Below the pieces are notes generated by a model, which was not told the origin of the DNA, ran no database searches, and saw only the letters and a list, made by a program, of their open reading frames with translations. From Agelas oroides (lineage: Eukaryota > Porifera > Demospongiae > Agelasida > Agelasidae), in contig OX422188.1 of assembly GCA_949130485.1 (NCBI GenBank), positions 2,255,722-2,319,721 on the forward strand: 64,000 bases of DNA. Direction: 5' to 3'. This document shows positions 31,647 to 43,900 of the stretch, piece after piece. A program made the position numbers and the translations under genes. The first letter of the stretch is position 1. Every line of letters begins with the position of its first letter.

Positions 31647-32163
31647 ATTGTGGGGCAAGCCTGAGCAAGCAGATTGTGCTGATTTGCATCATGGCACACA
31701 AACCATGAATAGCAGGAGGGTTTGCGACTGTCTGCTGTCAGTCAGGGCAGCTACTATGGTTACACATGCATGGACTAAGCTTCACACCCAACTTGTGAGC
31801 TGAATCTGGAGTGTAGTTTGTGCATGGCCCTTAACCTGAAGCGACTTCAGCCACCGTGCGTACTGTCTGTGAGTAGTCTCCAACGAATTGTCATGGTTCG
31901 TAGCCAGAGTCTTGCCTGCGAGACTAATAAAAGTTGCCTTCACTCAGGGCTTCTTTCATGCCAATGCTGTACTCTGGCAGTAGCCCTTCACTGTCACTCT
32001 TGACAGAGCTAAAGTGCATTCGTGAAATATTTATCTGCACTTATTTAAATTTACGGTATGTGGCCGAAAGCAAGCAAGCAAGCAAGCAAGCAAGCAAAAA
32101 TACACATGCACGTGTGCAATGCAGTCACACTAGTGTGGGGCTCTTTCAGGCTCGCCCCAATTA
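31647..32163 (+). mobile_element. non-autonomous element, Helentron/HINE-like or MITE (copy 3)
   Basis: Left end ATTGTGGGGCAAGCCTGAGC, right end GGGGCTCTTTCAGGCTCGCC then AATTA. An AAGC microsatellite lies at 32066-32097. The palindrome CACACTAGTGTG precedes the right end. I saw no STPR-like repeat in this copy. Confidence 0.7.
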
Positions 32164-35074
32164 TAGTATGAGTTAGCCATTTGTTTACACGTTACAGGTC
32201 TTTCTCCAAGGATCACTGAGCCAAGTGTTCTGAAGAAATGGTGTCCACATACAAAGCTGCTGATTGTGAACTCATGACATAATTATGCGCATGGTAGTGA
32301 GGTGATAGCAAAGCTTGCTTTGATAAAGCCTTATGGTAAAGTAAAGCCTTCAGCTAGGTAGCAGTGAACTTGGGCTTAAGGCCAACTGATAAAGCTTTTA
32401 GCTATAAATAGCACTGAACTGTAGCTAAATTAAATCTCTGTAGCTAAATTAAATCTGCAGTAGGTTCTATGAGCATCTTGGGGTGCAGTTTAATTGTGCC
32501 AAATTAAATTTATGCCCTTTTTGGGCAATCTGCCAAATTTAATTACAATCAACTGAATAGTAGCCCCCCCCCCCCAAAACATAATTACCTATGAATATTG
32601 GTACCATCACCCGCAGACCAGTCTGTGGGTGCAGTTTCATTGAAGACTAAACATAGATAGCAGTAGCTAGCTGTCTCAGGAGCAGCAGCAGCAGCAGCAT
32701 TACTGGAGCCTGGGTTCCATTAAGGAGATACTACTTCACGCAGCTGACTACAGTCTGGTCAACTGCCCCAATGTCAACGACACTGCGCGATGAGCTGTGT
32801 TCGGGTGGTTGGTCATGTGGCCATTTTTGGTCAAAAGCAGAACATTCAAGATTGGCAGCAGTAGGTCTGTTCATAAGCGCAGACTAGTCAAGCAGCCCAC
32901 TCTAGCTGTAGCCTTGTTGGTGACAGCTGCCTTTGCACTGCTGTATATTTAACCCCGTATATGGTACCCCAGGATTATAAGTACCCCACGTTATCGGTGC
33001 CTCTAAAAGTGCATGAAATAGAAATACTGGCTCCCAAGTTACGCTTAAACAGCATAAGATTGATAAACCAACAGTGTACATTCTGTATCACCATAGAAAT
33101 GGGGCCCAAAAATTGGTGTTAGAGGAGGGACTAGAACTAATATGCAAATCTATAGTACCCTAATTGGGTGGGTCACCACCGACTCTGGTCCATTCATGCA
33201 CCATACTATCTTGAACACTAGCAAACTCTTAAAATTTGAATCTGTTGTCTAGCCCTTTGTAATATGTCTAGGTAACTTCCTGCTCCCATGTAATTTTGTA
33301 CTATTGAGATGGATCATAGCAAGCTTATGTGTTACAAAAATATTCAAACTGTGGGCTTTGAAAACCATGTACATGTAAATGGGTCAGAAGAAACACAAAG
33401 TTTTGTCTAGATCAATTACTGGACTTACAAGTACTAATGAAGTGCTAATTTAAACACAAACAACATTATGACATCATTACAATTGTTGCATCATCATTGA
33501 TAGCCTCAGTTTGAGTGTTTGACAGTAACTAGCTACAAAATGGGCATACAGGTAACTTCATTTACTCTTGAGAAAAAATGATGGCTTACAAATGCTACCA
33601 TGCTAGGTGTAGTCACTTATCTCTGTAGAGTTTACTGCGATTACCCTTAGGCTTACACACAACAGCATTGCAAACACACCATGATAGCCAAAGTTATGAG
33701 CAGCATGGCCTTCTGCTCATACATTGTGTACATTGTGTACTGCAAGTGACAAATGTTGCGTACATGAGCCCCAGAGACAAAATAAAAGAGGCTGCTTCTC
33801 TCGAGGAGAAATGTCCGCTATACAGCTGCCTCTTGATTGCGTGCCCTCTGGAAGTAGGACGCTTAGTTGACATTTGTGAACCGAACCATCTAGAAGCTGG
33901 CGTCACTTGAAAACTGATGGGCTGACAGCAGAAACAAAGCAACTAGGGTTAGGGCTACATCGGTCTTGGTTGGAAATTTTACCTAGAATTAGAGCCCTTA
34001 CACACCTAAATTTGTTACACTTGAGACATACGTATACCTTTAGCATACACATGCCTGTAACGCACCATATCTTGCTTTCTGTCTGAGCTCCGACTCTAAA
34101 AACGAACCCAAGTGGACTTTGAGGCTTAATAAGCAGACTCGTGACATTAACCACACCCACTCATTAACGAGCATGCAACAGTCAGCACTCTCGGCTGGCA
34201 AACACCCGATTAGAGCCCAAGAAGCCTTCCCTGCCAGAAATGAACCCCCTGAAAGGTGAGAGTAGCGTTTTCTAAGCCTGGTCATGCAGCTAGGGCGAGA
34301 ATTGCCCCCCCCCCGGTGCCAACCGTGGTCCTTTTACAGCCAAGCCTAGCAGCTGCCATGTTGCACAGCACCCTGCGGGTGACCCCACCCATCTCCCCCT
34401 ATCCCACCCTTTCTGCTGACGCAGAACCTGTGCGCCAGCGCGCAGAGACTACCTTTTCTGCACAGTATGACGTTATCAAAAGTGTACTATAGGGTTTAAA
34501 GGGTTTTAAACATGAGTAGATGTTGAAGTGTGATTACGCACTGTAACGTGAGTATGTGACAGTCAACTGCATGGTGGTTTATGGCCCAAAGACAGAGCAG
34601 AGCAGTAACATGACATAGATTTAAAGCAAGCCAATGATACTTACCGTTTTTGATAACTTGTCTCTCTTATCGCAAGTATCTAGGTTGAGTCCATGGTAGT
34701 TTTCCAGTACTGCTTGAAATCTGGGCACTACGCATATTTTAAGTAGCTTTCTCTGTAAACCACAACAACAAAGCTGTTTTTGATGGTTTGTCCTCCAGTT
34801 ATAGTTTGTCAAGTCGTCCTAGAAAACTTAGTATGGAAGGCCGTAGCATTGTGATTTCCACAACAAATAAAACTATTTTGCTAAATTGACGCAAAGTTAG
34901 TATGGTAGGAGTGTATTGGGCCAGCCAGTATGGAGTATGAATAGGATTATAACAACAGTGCACACACAAGTTGTTCATATATCTTGCCATTGCAGAGTTT
35001 TTTCATAAAATTGCCTCATTCCCAGGCCTTCCCCAACTCCAAGAGGGGAGAAAGGGTTCAAATGATCTTGAGGC
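32164..35074. other. no gene seen
   Basis: Contains a C run at about 32563-32575 and an AGC run at about 32682-32699. No supportable coding sequence. Confidence 0.4.
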
Positions 35075-35079
35075 CCTTA

Positions 35080-35375
35080 CAAGGGGTAGTCACTTATATG
35101 TCGCCTGTAGAAGCGTTTGCGACCGTGATCAAGTTTTTTGATCGGCAAAAAGTGTGCTTGATCGCTTGATCGGCCCCTTCTGAGGCTCTTGATCGCTTGA
35201 TTTTCAAGGGTCAAAGGTCAAATTGCAGCCGCGCGTTCTTGATTGTTGATTTTTAGCAGTTCGTAGGTCACCTTGATCCCTTGATCGGCCCCCCAAAAGG
35301 GCTTTGATCGCTTGATTCAGTTTTGATCCCGGTCGCAAACGCTTCTACACGGGACATATAAGTGACTACCCCTTG
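35080..35375. mobile_element. 296-bp MITE with long inverted repeats
   Basis: Ends CAAGGGGTAGTCACTTATAT and ATATAAGTGACTACCCCTTG. Inverted similarity extends about 50 bp (AGAAGCGTTTGCGACC and GGTCGCAAACGCTTCT). Flanking CCTTA lies at 35075-35079 and 35376-35380. The inside repeats TTGATCGCTTGAT. Confidence 0.8.
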
Positions 35376-35776
35376 CCTTACGTGTGGCTGTTCAAGCTAA
35401 AACATTACCACTCATTCAGGACAAACAATGCATGCATGAAACACACTGAAATACGTTCTTTTGGTCGGGAAACCCTCTGTCTACCCAAGTAGACCGTTGA
35501 AGTCATTCACATAAAGAAATCTCCCAAACCTTTCCCCCTTTAGTGGTGCTATGTTCAGCAAACGATCCTGAACCTCCATTTTGCTAATCAATATGAGGGC
35601 CCCAAAACATGCCACCAAACCTTATGCTATGTAACCAACCTGAAAACGTCAAGAGATAAGGATTCCAGGAGGTAGAACGAACAGCTTTTTTTGGCACAGA
35701 CGAGAACGGCTACATTGGTCTCATGCTCAGACATCCGGGGCGCGGCCAAAATGAGTGCGTTGCGGAGTAATAGACC

Positions 35777-36027
35777 CAGAGGAGGTCGGACACGGTTGAA
35801 CTTTACTAATTAAAACGGCTGAGGTCACACTAATTGATCTTGGATATTGCTAGGTAGAAAGCTTTTTAGCTTTTTCTATGACTTGCCCCAGCCTTGAATC
35901 TTGATTTGAAAACTGGGGCCCCCCTCAGTAAAAGTCGAGCGAACCAGTCTGTTGAGATACGAAAAATCAATTAGTGTGACCTCAGCCATTTTAATTAGTA
36001 AAGTTCAACCGTGTCCGACCTCCTCTG
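35777..36027. mobile_element. 251-bp hAT-like MITE with 8-bp target duplication
   Basis: Ends CAGAGGAGGTCGGACACGG and its inverse, with arms of about 65 bp. The target duplication AATAGACC lies at 35769-35776 and 36028-36035. Confidence 0.88.
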
Positions 36028-36035
36028 AATAGACC

Positions 36036-37475
36036 GCCCCAAGACGATGAATCATCTCATATTATGCAGAGACAGCAAGTACAATTTTCCGTGAAATGCA
36101 GGGCCGCCGATACAGCCATAGTGCTTGTTTTACAATGTGTAAGCTAGGGGGTCTGGGCATCACATCCAAACAAAATTTTACTGAGGCACCCGCCGTAGAT
36201 ATTTCATCGTTGCCGATCACATGTGTTGCGGATCTGCGCCCGACTTGAATTATATTTACATGAGTTTAGCGTGAGACATACATCAATTTCGTGAGACTCA
36301 CGGAAAATCCGACTATTATGCCATATAGATCTACTGATACAGTTATTTCTAGCGCTGTTAGCCGGGGATTCTCCTAGTATACGAAAGGGAGGCACACAAT
36401 CCCATGTGGTACCGCCCTAATTGGTCATGTGATTTCCGGTGCAACTTGTACGGCCAAACCGTCAAGATCGGGCGTCTGGCACGGAACCATAAAACACTAC
36501 ATCCAACCTGCCAGATAGTAATGCCAAGTTTAACTAGTCAAATAGAGTCATGATGCATGCATTATTATAACTGATTAGCTAGTAGCTAAGTTGCCTAGCT
36601 ACGTCAGTCTCTCGGTGGACCTAGGTTAGACTCTTGCAGCATGGAACTAGCTAGATGACTTCTTTCAGCGTTAGTGCATGCGCATGACGTTATAATTATG
36701 TTCTTTATCAAAGTAGCCTGCATAAAGAATAAGGCTGATATTAGTTTGTTTTACTGGTTAAGTTGTTCAGTGACTGAAATTCAACCATGCAAGTTGATGC
36801 AAACCAGAACTGATTGTAAAATTTGACCAACCATACTTACAAAAAATTAACATCCTCATACCCAGGCTTCTAATCATGCATTAGTTTCTTGCAGTATGCC
36901 TGACAAGCACTGGAGTAAGAAAGACTGAGGCTAACAAAAATTGACTAGATACCAAAAAAATGACTACATACAACATGACAGCATTGAGGTCATGCATCTA
37001 TGTCTTCACGTGGGAGGATACGACAGGCAGATCTTGAATGAAGCTTCTGCACTTCTGCAAAGAGAAAAATAGAAACAGTTCCCTATCATTCAACTCCTGG
37101 ACGCTTGTATACCTAATAACAGGACACCATAGGATTAAGTTAGTTGAAAAGGGGTCTGATCCAAGCACAACCCAGCAGGATTGCCCACTGTGATGGTCAG
37201 GGCTAGCAGTTTATGTCTGGATCACCAAGAGTGTTCAGCCCATACCCCACAAGTAGGATACTGCGAACCACCAGCATTAGACCAGTCCAAAAGCGAAATC
37301 TGTCCTATAATTTGGACAGAAGATTCATGCACCAACTTTATAAGTCAAGGGACAGAAACATACAAAAACGTACAGAAAAGTGCATCAGCTGACCATATGT
37401 AAGCAATCTAAGAAATATCAAAAGCTACTCTGTCTGGTTACAACATACAACAAACCAGTTCAGCAAGACACATGC
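36036..37475. other. no gene seen
   Basis: No coding signal that I can support. Confidence 0.35.
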
Positions 37476-37583
37476 CACATGGTACAGGCACATGGTACCA
37501 TGCACATGGTACAGACACATGGTACAGGCACATGGTACAAGCATGCACATGGTACAGCCTAGGCACATGGTACAGCCACATGA
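37476..37583. repeat. minisatellite of CACATGGTACAG units at the duplication edge
   Basis: About seven copies of CACATGGTACAG with 1-6 bp spacers. The similarity between the 3' flanks of the two helicase genes stops here, so it marks the breakpoint side of the duplication. Confidence 0.75.
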
Positions 37584-37992
37584 TCTTTTGCTGATGCTAT
37601 CCTGAATTGCTCCTGAAATATTTTCTTGAAGTACCGGGCTTTTTAATATTCACTTACGTAGTAAAACGTTTTCACAAAACTTCCACTCCATTTTTGAGTT
37701 CCACACATGTATATATACATCAATTAGTTAACTAACAACAAAGTATACAAATTTTCACAGACTTGACATTAGTATTAAAACCATCCACACAAACTCGATA
37801 GTAATTTTTTGGTGCAAACAACAAAAATGGGAGATCTACTTATAAAGGTAAAAATCTGTGTAGATATCTAGCTAATAAATTTCTGTACAAACTGACAAAC
37901 TTTTGAATGGTGATATTACAACTACACAATTTAGGTCTCAGCACATACATTGGAAGACTACATACTACTTTCAAAGTGTACACAACCTAAAT

Positions 37993-40900
37993 TCAAAAAC
38001 ATCCTCCATGGGATTTTTGTAAATGAGCATAGCACTTCTGGCTGGAGTCAAAGAATTTCAGGCACACCCAGCAAATACTGGTATGACAATGCTTACAGTA
38101 CACATTATTGCATCCTGAAATCTTTTCAAGTGGTACTGTACACTTTGGGCAACGTTTTCGCTTTGCTGTATTCTTCTGAAGCCATTCTTCAACCTCTGGT
38201 TCAGCATGTCTTCCAGCTTGATACATGGCACAGGTCAGACCATCATGGTATTGAACATGACACTTGGTGCAGAGGTGGATGCCACAATGGCTACAAATAA
38301 ATCGTTTTCCATCATCTGACACAACATAAACCATGTCACAGTTTGGTGTTTGGCAACCGCGTACAGCATGCTTGTTTGCCATCATGTAGCTTTTTACAGA
38401 TGTTGCAGCGAGTTGCTGACAGGTGATATTTGTTCTCTGGAAGAGATTTACACAGTCTTGCCATACGAATGGGTGAGAGCATTCAGCACACTCTAGGGGA
38501 AATGTTATTGCATTTGGTGCAACTTGCAACTGAATGCAGTCAAGGCAGTATGCATGACCACAGTATTCTAGCCGAAAGACATTCTTGGGATTATCAACTG
38601 AGGTAAAACAGGCACAACAATTGATTTCATTCTCTTCTCCCTTTGGCATAACATCTTCAGCAGCATAGCCTTTGAGTATCTGGCTGATGAATATGTGAGC
38701 CTCATTGGTAGCAAATACATTGAGGGTATGCCTGCGAGGGTCTAATGCAGCTGCTGTGACACCTTCCTGACTTGTCAAACCCTGTAGATCTAGACCAAAC
38801 AGGGACATCAGGTGTTTCATTAAACCTGGTGGTTTTCCAGGAGCTTTCAGTTGGTAACACTTCGATTCATGGCCCTCGAGTTTACTGAGTTTTTCATTCA
38901 GTTCAACTTTGGCAAGAGTTACATTTGCTTCTGTTCCATATATTTTGATGGTCATGGTTCTCCGATCAGCAAATATGTAAGTTGATGTGGACGACTGTAT
39001 CTCATCTAACTCTTGGTGACAGTTGGGTGAAAGTAGAAATTGACGACATATTTCAGATTGACAATCAGTAACATTTGGTTGCATGACTGTGTTCAGTACA
39101 TTCTTAGCAACTGCAAATGTCTGGACATCATCAGAACTTATCTGAATAATAATGTTTCCCCACTTGTCCTGTTTCTCAGTGATCCTCACAGATGTCCCAT
39201 ACCTACTTTCAAGTTCTGCCTTCAACTCCATAATAGCATCTTTAATTACTTCATACACTGCAGGGGTGTAGCGAACAGAAGAATGAAGTGCAAGTTTGAC
39301 ATCCAATAGTTTTCCTCCAATTTCTTGTAGTCTTAAACCATCAAGAGTTTTTTGACCTTCATCTGGATCTTGAAAAGAGGCTATTGCTCGAAATGTCTTG
39401 TAAGAATTCATCGGAGGAATTACTTCCAAGTTGTACTTTCCTCTTGTGGCATGCTTTTCAATAAGGTTCACAAGTTGATTTTTTAAGGCAGCTAGTTGTT
39501 CAGGAGTAGTCTCAAATGACTTTTGAAAACCAAGATGCGCAGTGACAGTAACACCAGGAACACGTGCTTCAACAGCAGCTTTAAGTGCTTCCTCTGTCAC
39601 CTGTTGGCCGACATCCTCAACATAAAACTGCATTTTGTCTGGCTTATTTGAAGGACTGAACATCACCAGTGATCCAGATACTTCCAAATCGTTTTGAAAC
39701 AAATATCTCTTGGCAAATTCTAGATCCTCCAAGCAATTAAAGTCAATAAAGGCAAAGTTTTGACGTTTTCGTCGGCACCAATCAATTGTCAAAGTGAAAT
39801 TTGCTCCTGTATCTCCACTACTGTGTTGCAGGTATGGTTCAATTGTGATGCCCTCGGGAACTTGCAGTGATGTTACTGCATCAACAGCATCAACAGGGTT
39901 GCGGAATGTAACAAACAGAAGGCAATCTCGTTTTCTTAATTTGGAAACTTTCTTCTCCATTTCGCCATGCTGAGACAGGGATGTTAGCATCATCTCAAAC
40001 CAGTCTTCATCTGGTGGACCTTTGGTCATTACTGTCCGGTAATGGTATGGCATCAGTACATGCTGGATGGAACCTCCCAACCCCATCACAAGCCTGACAT
40101 TATCAGATTGTTTTGTCAATCCCATTTCATACTGGGTTTTCTTAAGGTTCTCCTTTACATTACTCAAATGTCCCTCTATCAGTTGCAACACTTGAGTATG
40201 GTAGCTGCTGTGTGCAAACACTGTTATTATTCCTTTGTCATATTCATGTTGTACTGTAAGTGGAGACTCATCACATACTTCCTGTAGTTGCCTTGTGATT
40301 TCTGGTAGTCCTTTGCGGAACTCTCTTAAGACACACTGCCCAATGTTGAAAATACTTGCTGGGGAAACCATGAACCTGCTAAGCCTGTCAGCTGGATGAC
40401 ATGCAAGTTTCCCTGAGTCAATAGCCTCTTGTATCCACTCTTCTTTCACTGGCACAACTTGGAGAAGGAAGTGCTGGGTTGTCTTCAGTGTTTTTTCGTA
40501 GACAACACACTTGGGAATCAAATTGAGTTGACAGAGTGCAGAGCCAGGAAATATGACAAGTGGCTCTCCAGTCATCCTTTCAGTGAGGTATCCTATTTTC
40601 TCGTGCCCCAGAAAGACACCAATGTTTCGGATAAAAGTATCAAAAAGGATTTTTGGCAGTTTAGCTTCAGCTTTCTCTAAACTTGCTACTCTGGGGGGCA
40701 GCTGGATGGAAAGATGCCAAGAGAGGATATCTTTGATCTCGTTCAGTGTTTCTTCAACCATCCTCATGCTCTTGGCATTGACATAGTTGTCCACACACCA
40801 CTTTGTTCGCTGGTCTCTTTTTTGCTGCACCCAATTCTGATAAACTAAAAGAGATGTCATTTGGTCACCTGCTGGATGACAAAACTGTGTTTTCTTTTTA

Positions 40901-43900
40901 TCACTTTCACTTTTCATTTCATCTGATCCCCCTCGAAAGAAAACATTGCCAGCAAGACTGGATATTGTTACTGCTACTGCTGCCTCCAGACCTACACCTG
41001 CATCAATGCCATCGAGAAGTATTTTTGCAAGCTGTGGTTCAAGGGGTAAGACAGCTATCTTCTTGCCCAAATCAGTGAGCTGATCTTTATGTATTGCCCC
41101 AAGAAATGTGAGTGTTTCTACTGCTGCTGTTAGTGCTACAGGATCAGGCTGCTCAACAAAATCAAATGCCAAAATATCAGTGATGCCAAATTCATACAAT
41201 TTTAGTATAGCATGAGCTAGCTGAACACGCAGTATCTCTGGTAGCATCCTGTCGGACATGGTATCATTGTAGAGGTCCTGACTATACAGCCGGTAGCACT
41301 TACCTTCACTTGTCCTACCTGCTCTCCCCTTCCTTTGCTCAGCTGAGCTCCTGCTGATAATTCGTACCTCTAGAGAATTCATGCTCCTCTTTGGGTCAAA
41401 ACAAAGTTCTTTGGCCAAACCGCTATCAACAATGTACTTCACACCAGGAATTGTAACTGATGTCTCTGCCACATTGGTGGCAAAAATGATCTTTCTTTTG
41501 CCATTAAATTTCTGAAAAACCTTTTGCTGCTCTTGCGGCTGCAGTTTGCCATGTAGAGGAAGTACTACTGCTCTATCATCCACCTTCCCACTAAGAATTT
41601 GGCATGCACGCTCAGTTTCAGCTGGAGATGTCAGAAAGATTAGGATGTCTCCTGCACTTTCTTCCATGTGGATTTGCTGTGTAACATTTATTGCCTCAGA
41701 TACATAGTCCATTGTGATGGGTGAGGTTGAAACATCTGCAGTTGTAGATGACTGGGGGTCAACATGAGCACTCCATATTACATCTACTGGAAATGTTCTT
41801 CCAGACACCTTCACTATGGGGCAATTACCACCAAAGTATCGATTAAAGAGAGCAGGATCAATGGTAGCTGAGGTGATGACAACTCTCAGATCCTGTCGTC
41901 TCGGAAGAAGCTTCTTTATAAAGGATAAAAGCAGGTCAGTATGCAAACTTCTCTCATGGGCTTCGTCAATGATGATACAAGAATACTTTGACAATTCTTG
42001 GTCAGCAATGAACTCATTCAGTAATGCATGGTCCGTCAGATATAGAACTTTTGTATGCTTGCTGTACTTGCCAGACATCCCCACCTTGTATCCAAGGACT
42101 GTACCAAGTTTTACTCCCATCTCAATGCTCACATGAGCTGCCAGTGTAGTAGCAGCAACTTTCCTGGGTTGGGTGCATGCAATGAGACCCTCCTCTGCCA
42201 ATCCAGCATCATATAAATATTGCACAATTTGTGTGCTCTTCCCTGATCCAGTTTCTCCAACTAGAATTGTAACCTGGTTTGCTTGGACTGTTTCCACGAT
42301 CACTCTTCTTTTTGCATATATGGGAAGTGCTTTCAAGAATCGACCACACTCTCTGCCGAAATCTTTTCTCATAGTGGCAACCCTTTCATTAATTGGTTTT
42401 CTTGCTGCAGGGGCTGAGTATTGGAGGTGCTTTAAGCTTTTCAGAAGTGTCTTGCAGAATTCTGAAAACTCATTCTCTTGGTGTCGGCACTCCTCAATCT
42501 GTTGTTGCACTACAGCTCTTTGCTCAGTCAGCAATTCAAAAAGGTCCTCCAAAGTACACTTCTTTGGAAGGGATCTCTGTTGTGCAATTAGCCGATCTAG
42601 TTTTTCTTTGTGCTTAGCTAAGTACTGTCTTTTCTTTGTTTCAATACTGCTTTTGAAATTCTTGATCTCAGAGACTACGGGTACAGCAGAGTATTCTGTG
42701 AGGGAAACACTAAAATCATTGCTGCTTGAGTTCAAAATTTTCAGGGCCTTCTTGGCTTTGTTAATGCTTGAAAATTGCACTTGGCATTCTGTTCTATTTT
42801 TCTGTCTTTTTAGTTCAAAAATGCGAAATTCTCCTGTCTTTGCCTGAAGCTGGCTCTTGAGGTATTCATGGAAAGCTCTCTTACTGATAGGATTTAGCAA
42901 TCTTTTGCTAGTATGATCTGGTATGCAAAAATACAGAGTTGTTGCTTTTGCCTTTTCATTTGCCTGTGTAGGATGCTGCACTTCAGTAGGCTGCACTTCA
43001 GTAGGCTGCACTTGGGCAGAGGCTTGTACAATACCTGCTGGGTATTGCACTTGTATGTGTAGTTGTCTTCCCCGGTAGACCGTGTTTTGCAATTTTGCAC
43101 ACATAGTCTCAGCCTCTTCCAGAGTGTGGAAGCTGACAAATGCATATGGAGGATTTGCTTTATCAAAAAGCTCAACAGCAAATGTCCTTCCATGCTGTTC
43201 GAAAACTTGTTTCAGTGCCTTCTTGTGGATCTTATGAGGCAAATTTGTAACTCTTGCTTTCACAATTTCATTGTTTTCAGATAATGAGCAGGCTGGACTA
43301 GTTGCTGGGTATGATGGAGCTAATGCAAGAGGAGTGGGGTGAAGTGAAGTTTGATGAAGCTGAGTAGCAAAAACAACTTTTCTATTATCTGTAGCATCAG
43401 GTTGACTAGACGCTCCCTGATTACCACTTGGTTTTGTCATCTGAAACGCACAACTCTCGAATGGGACTGGTATTGTGGTCTTCATTTCTTCCTTGCTGAT
43501 GAGAGGGCGAAGAAGTTTCCCTTGATTCATATCAGATGACTGAGGGTTGATGTCTTGGAGTGATGGAGAAACTTTTGCGGCCTCTACAGTCACTTTCTGA
43601 GTATGGTAACTGGATATTCTTTGTGATTGTGGATTACTGTTTATGGAGCCATGTAGTTCAGGCTTGACTCTGACTTTGCAGGAGGTTCCAGATGTTGGAC
43701 TTGAATCAGTGAGCTCAGGCACTAGGACACATTGGGACTCACAAACACTTGCAGCCTGAGAGCTACTTTGAAGTGTTTTGCCTTTCCAATTACAAGGCTG
43801 TTTTCCCAAAGGTATACTATCACTTACTGGTTGTGATTTACCTTGAGGAGTAGCAATGTTAACTGTTTTTCCTTTTCTTGTTGAATGGGCCTTGAGTTGC

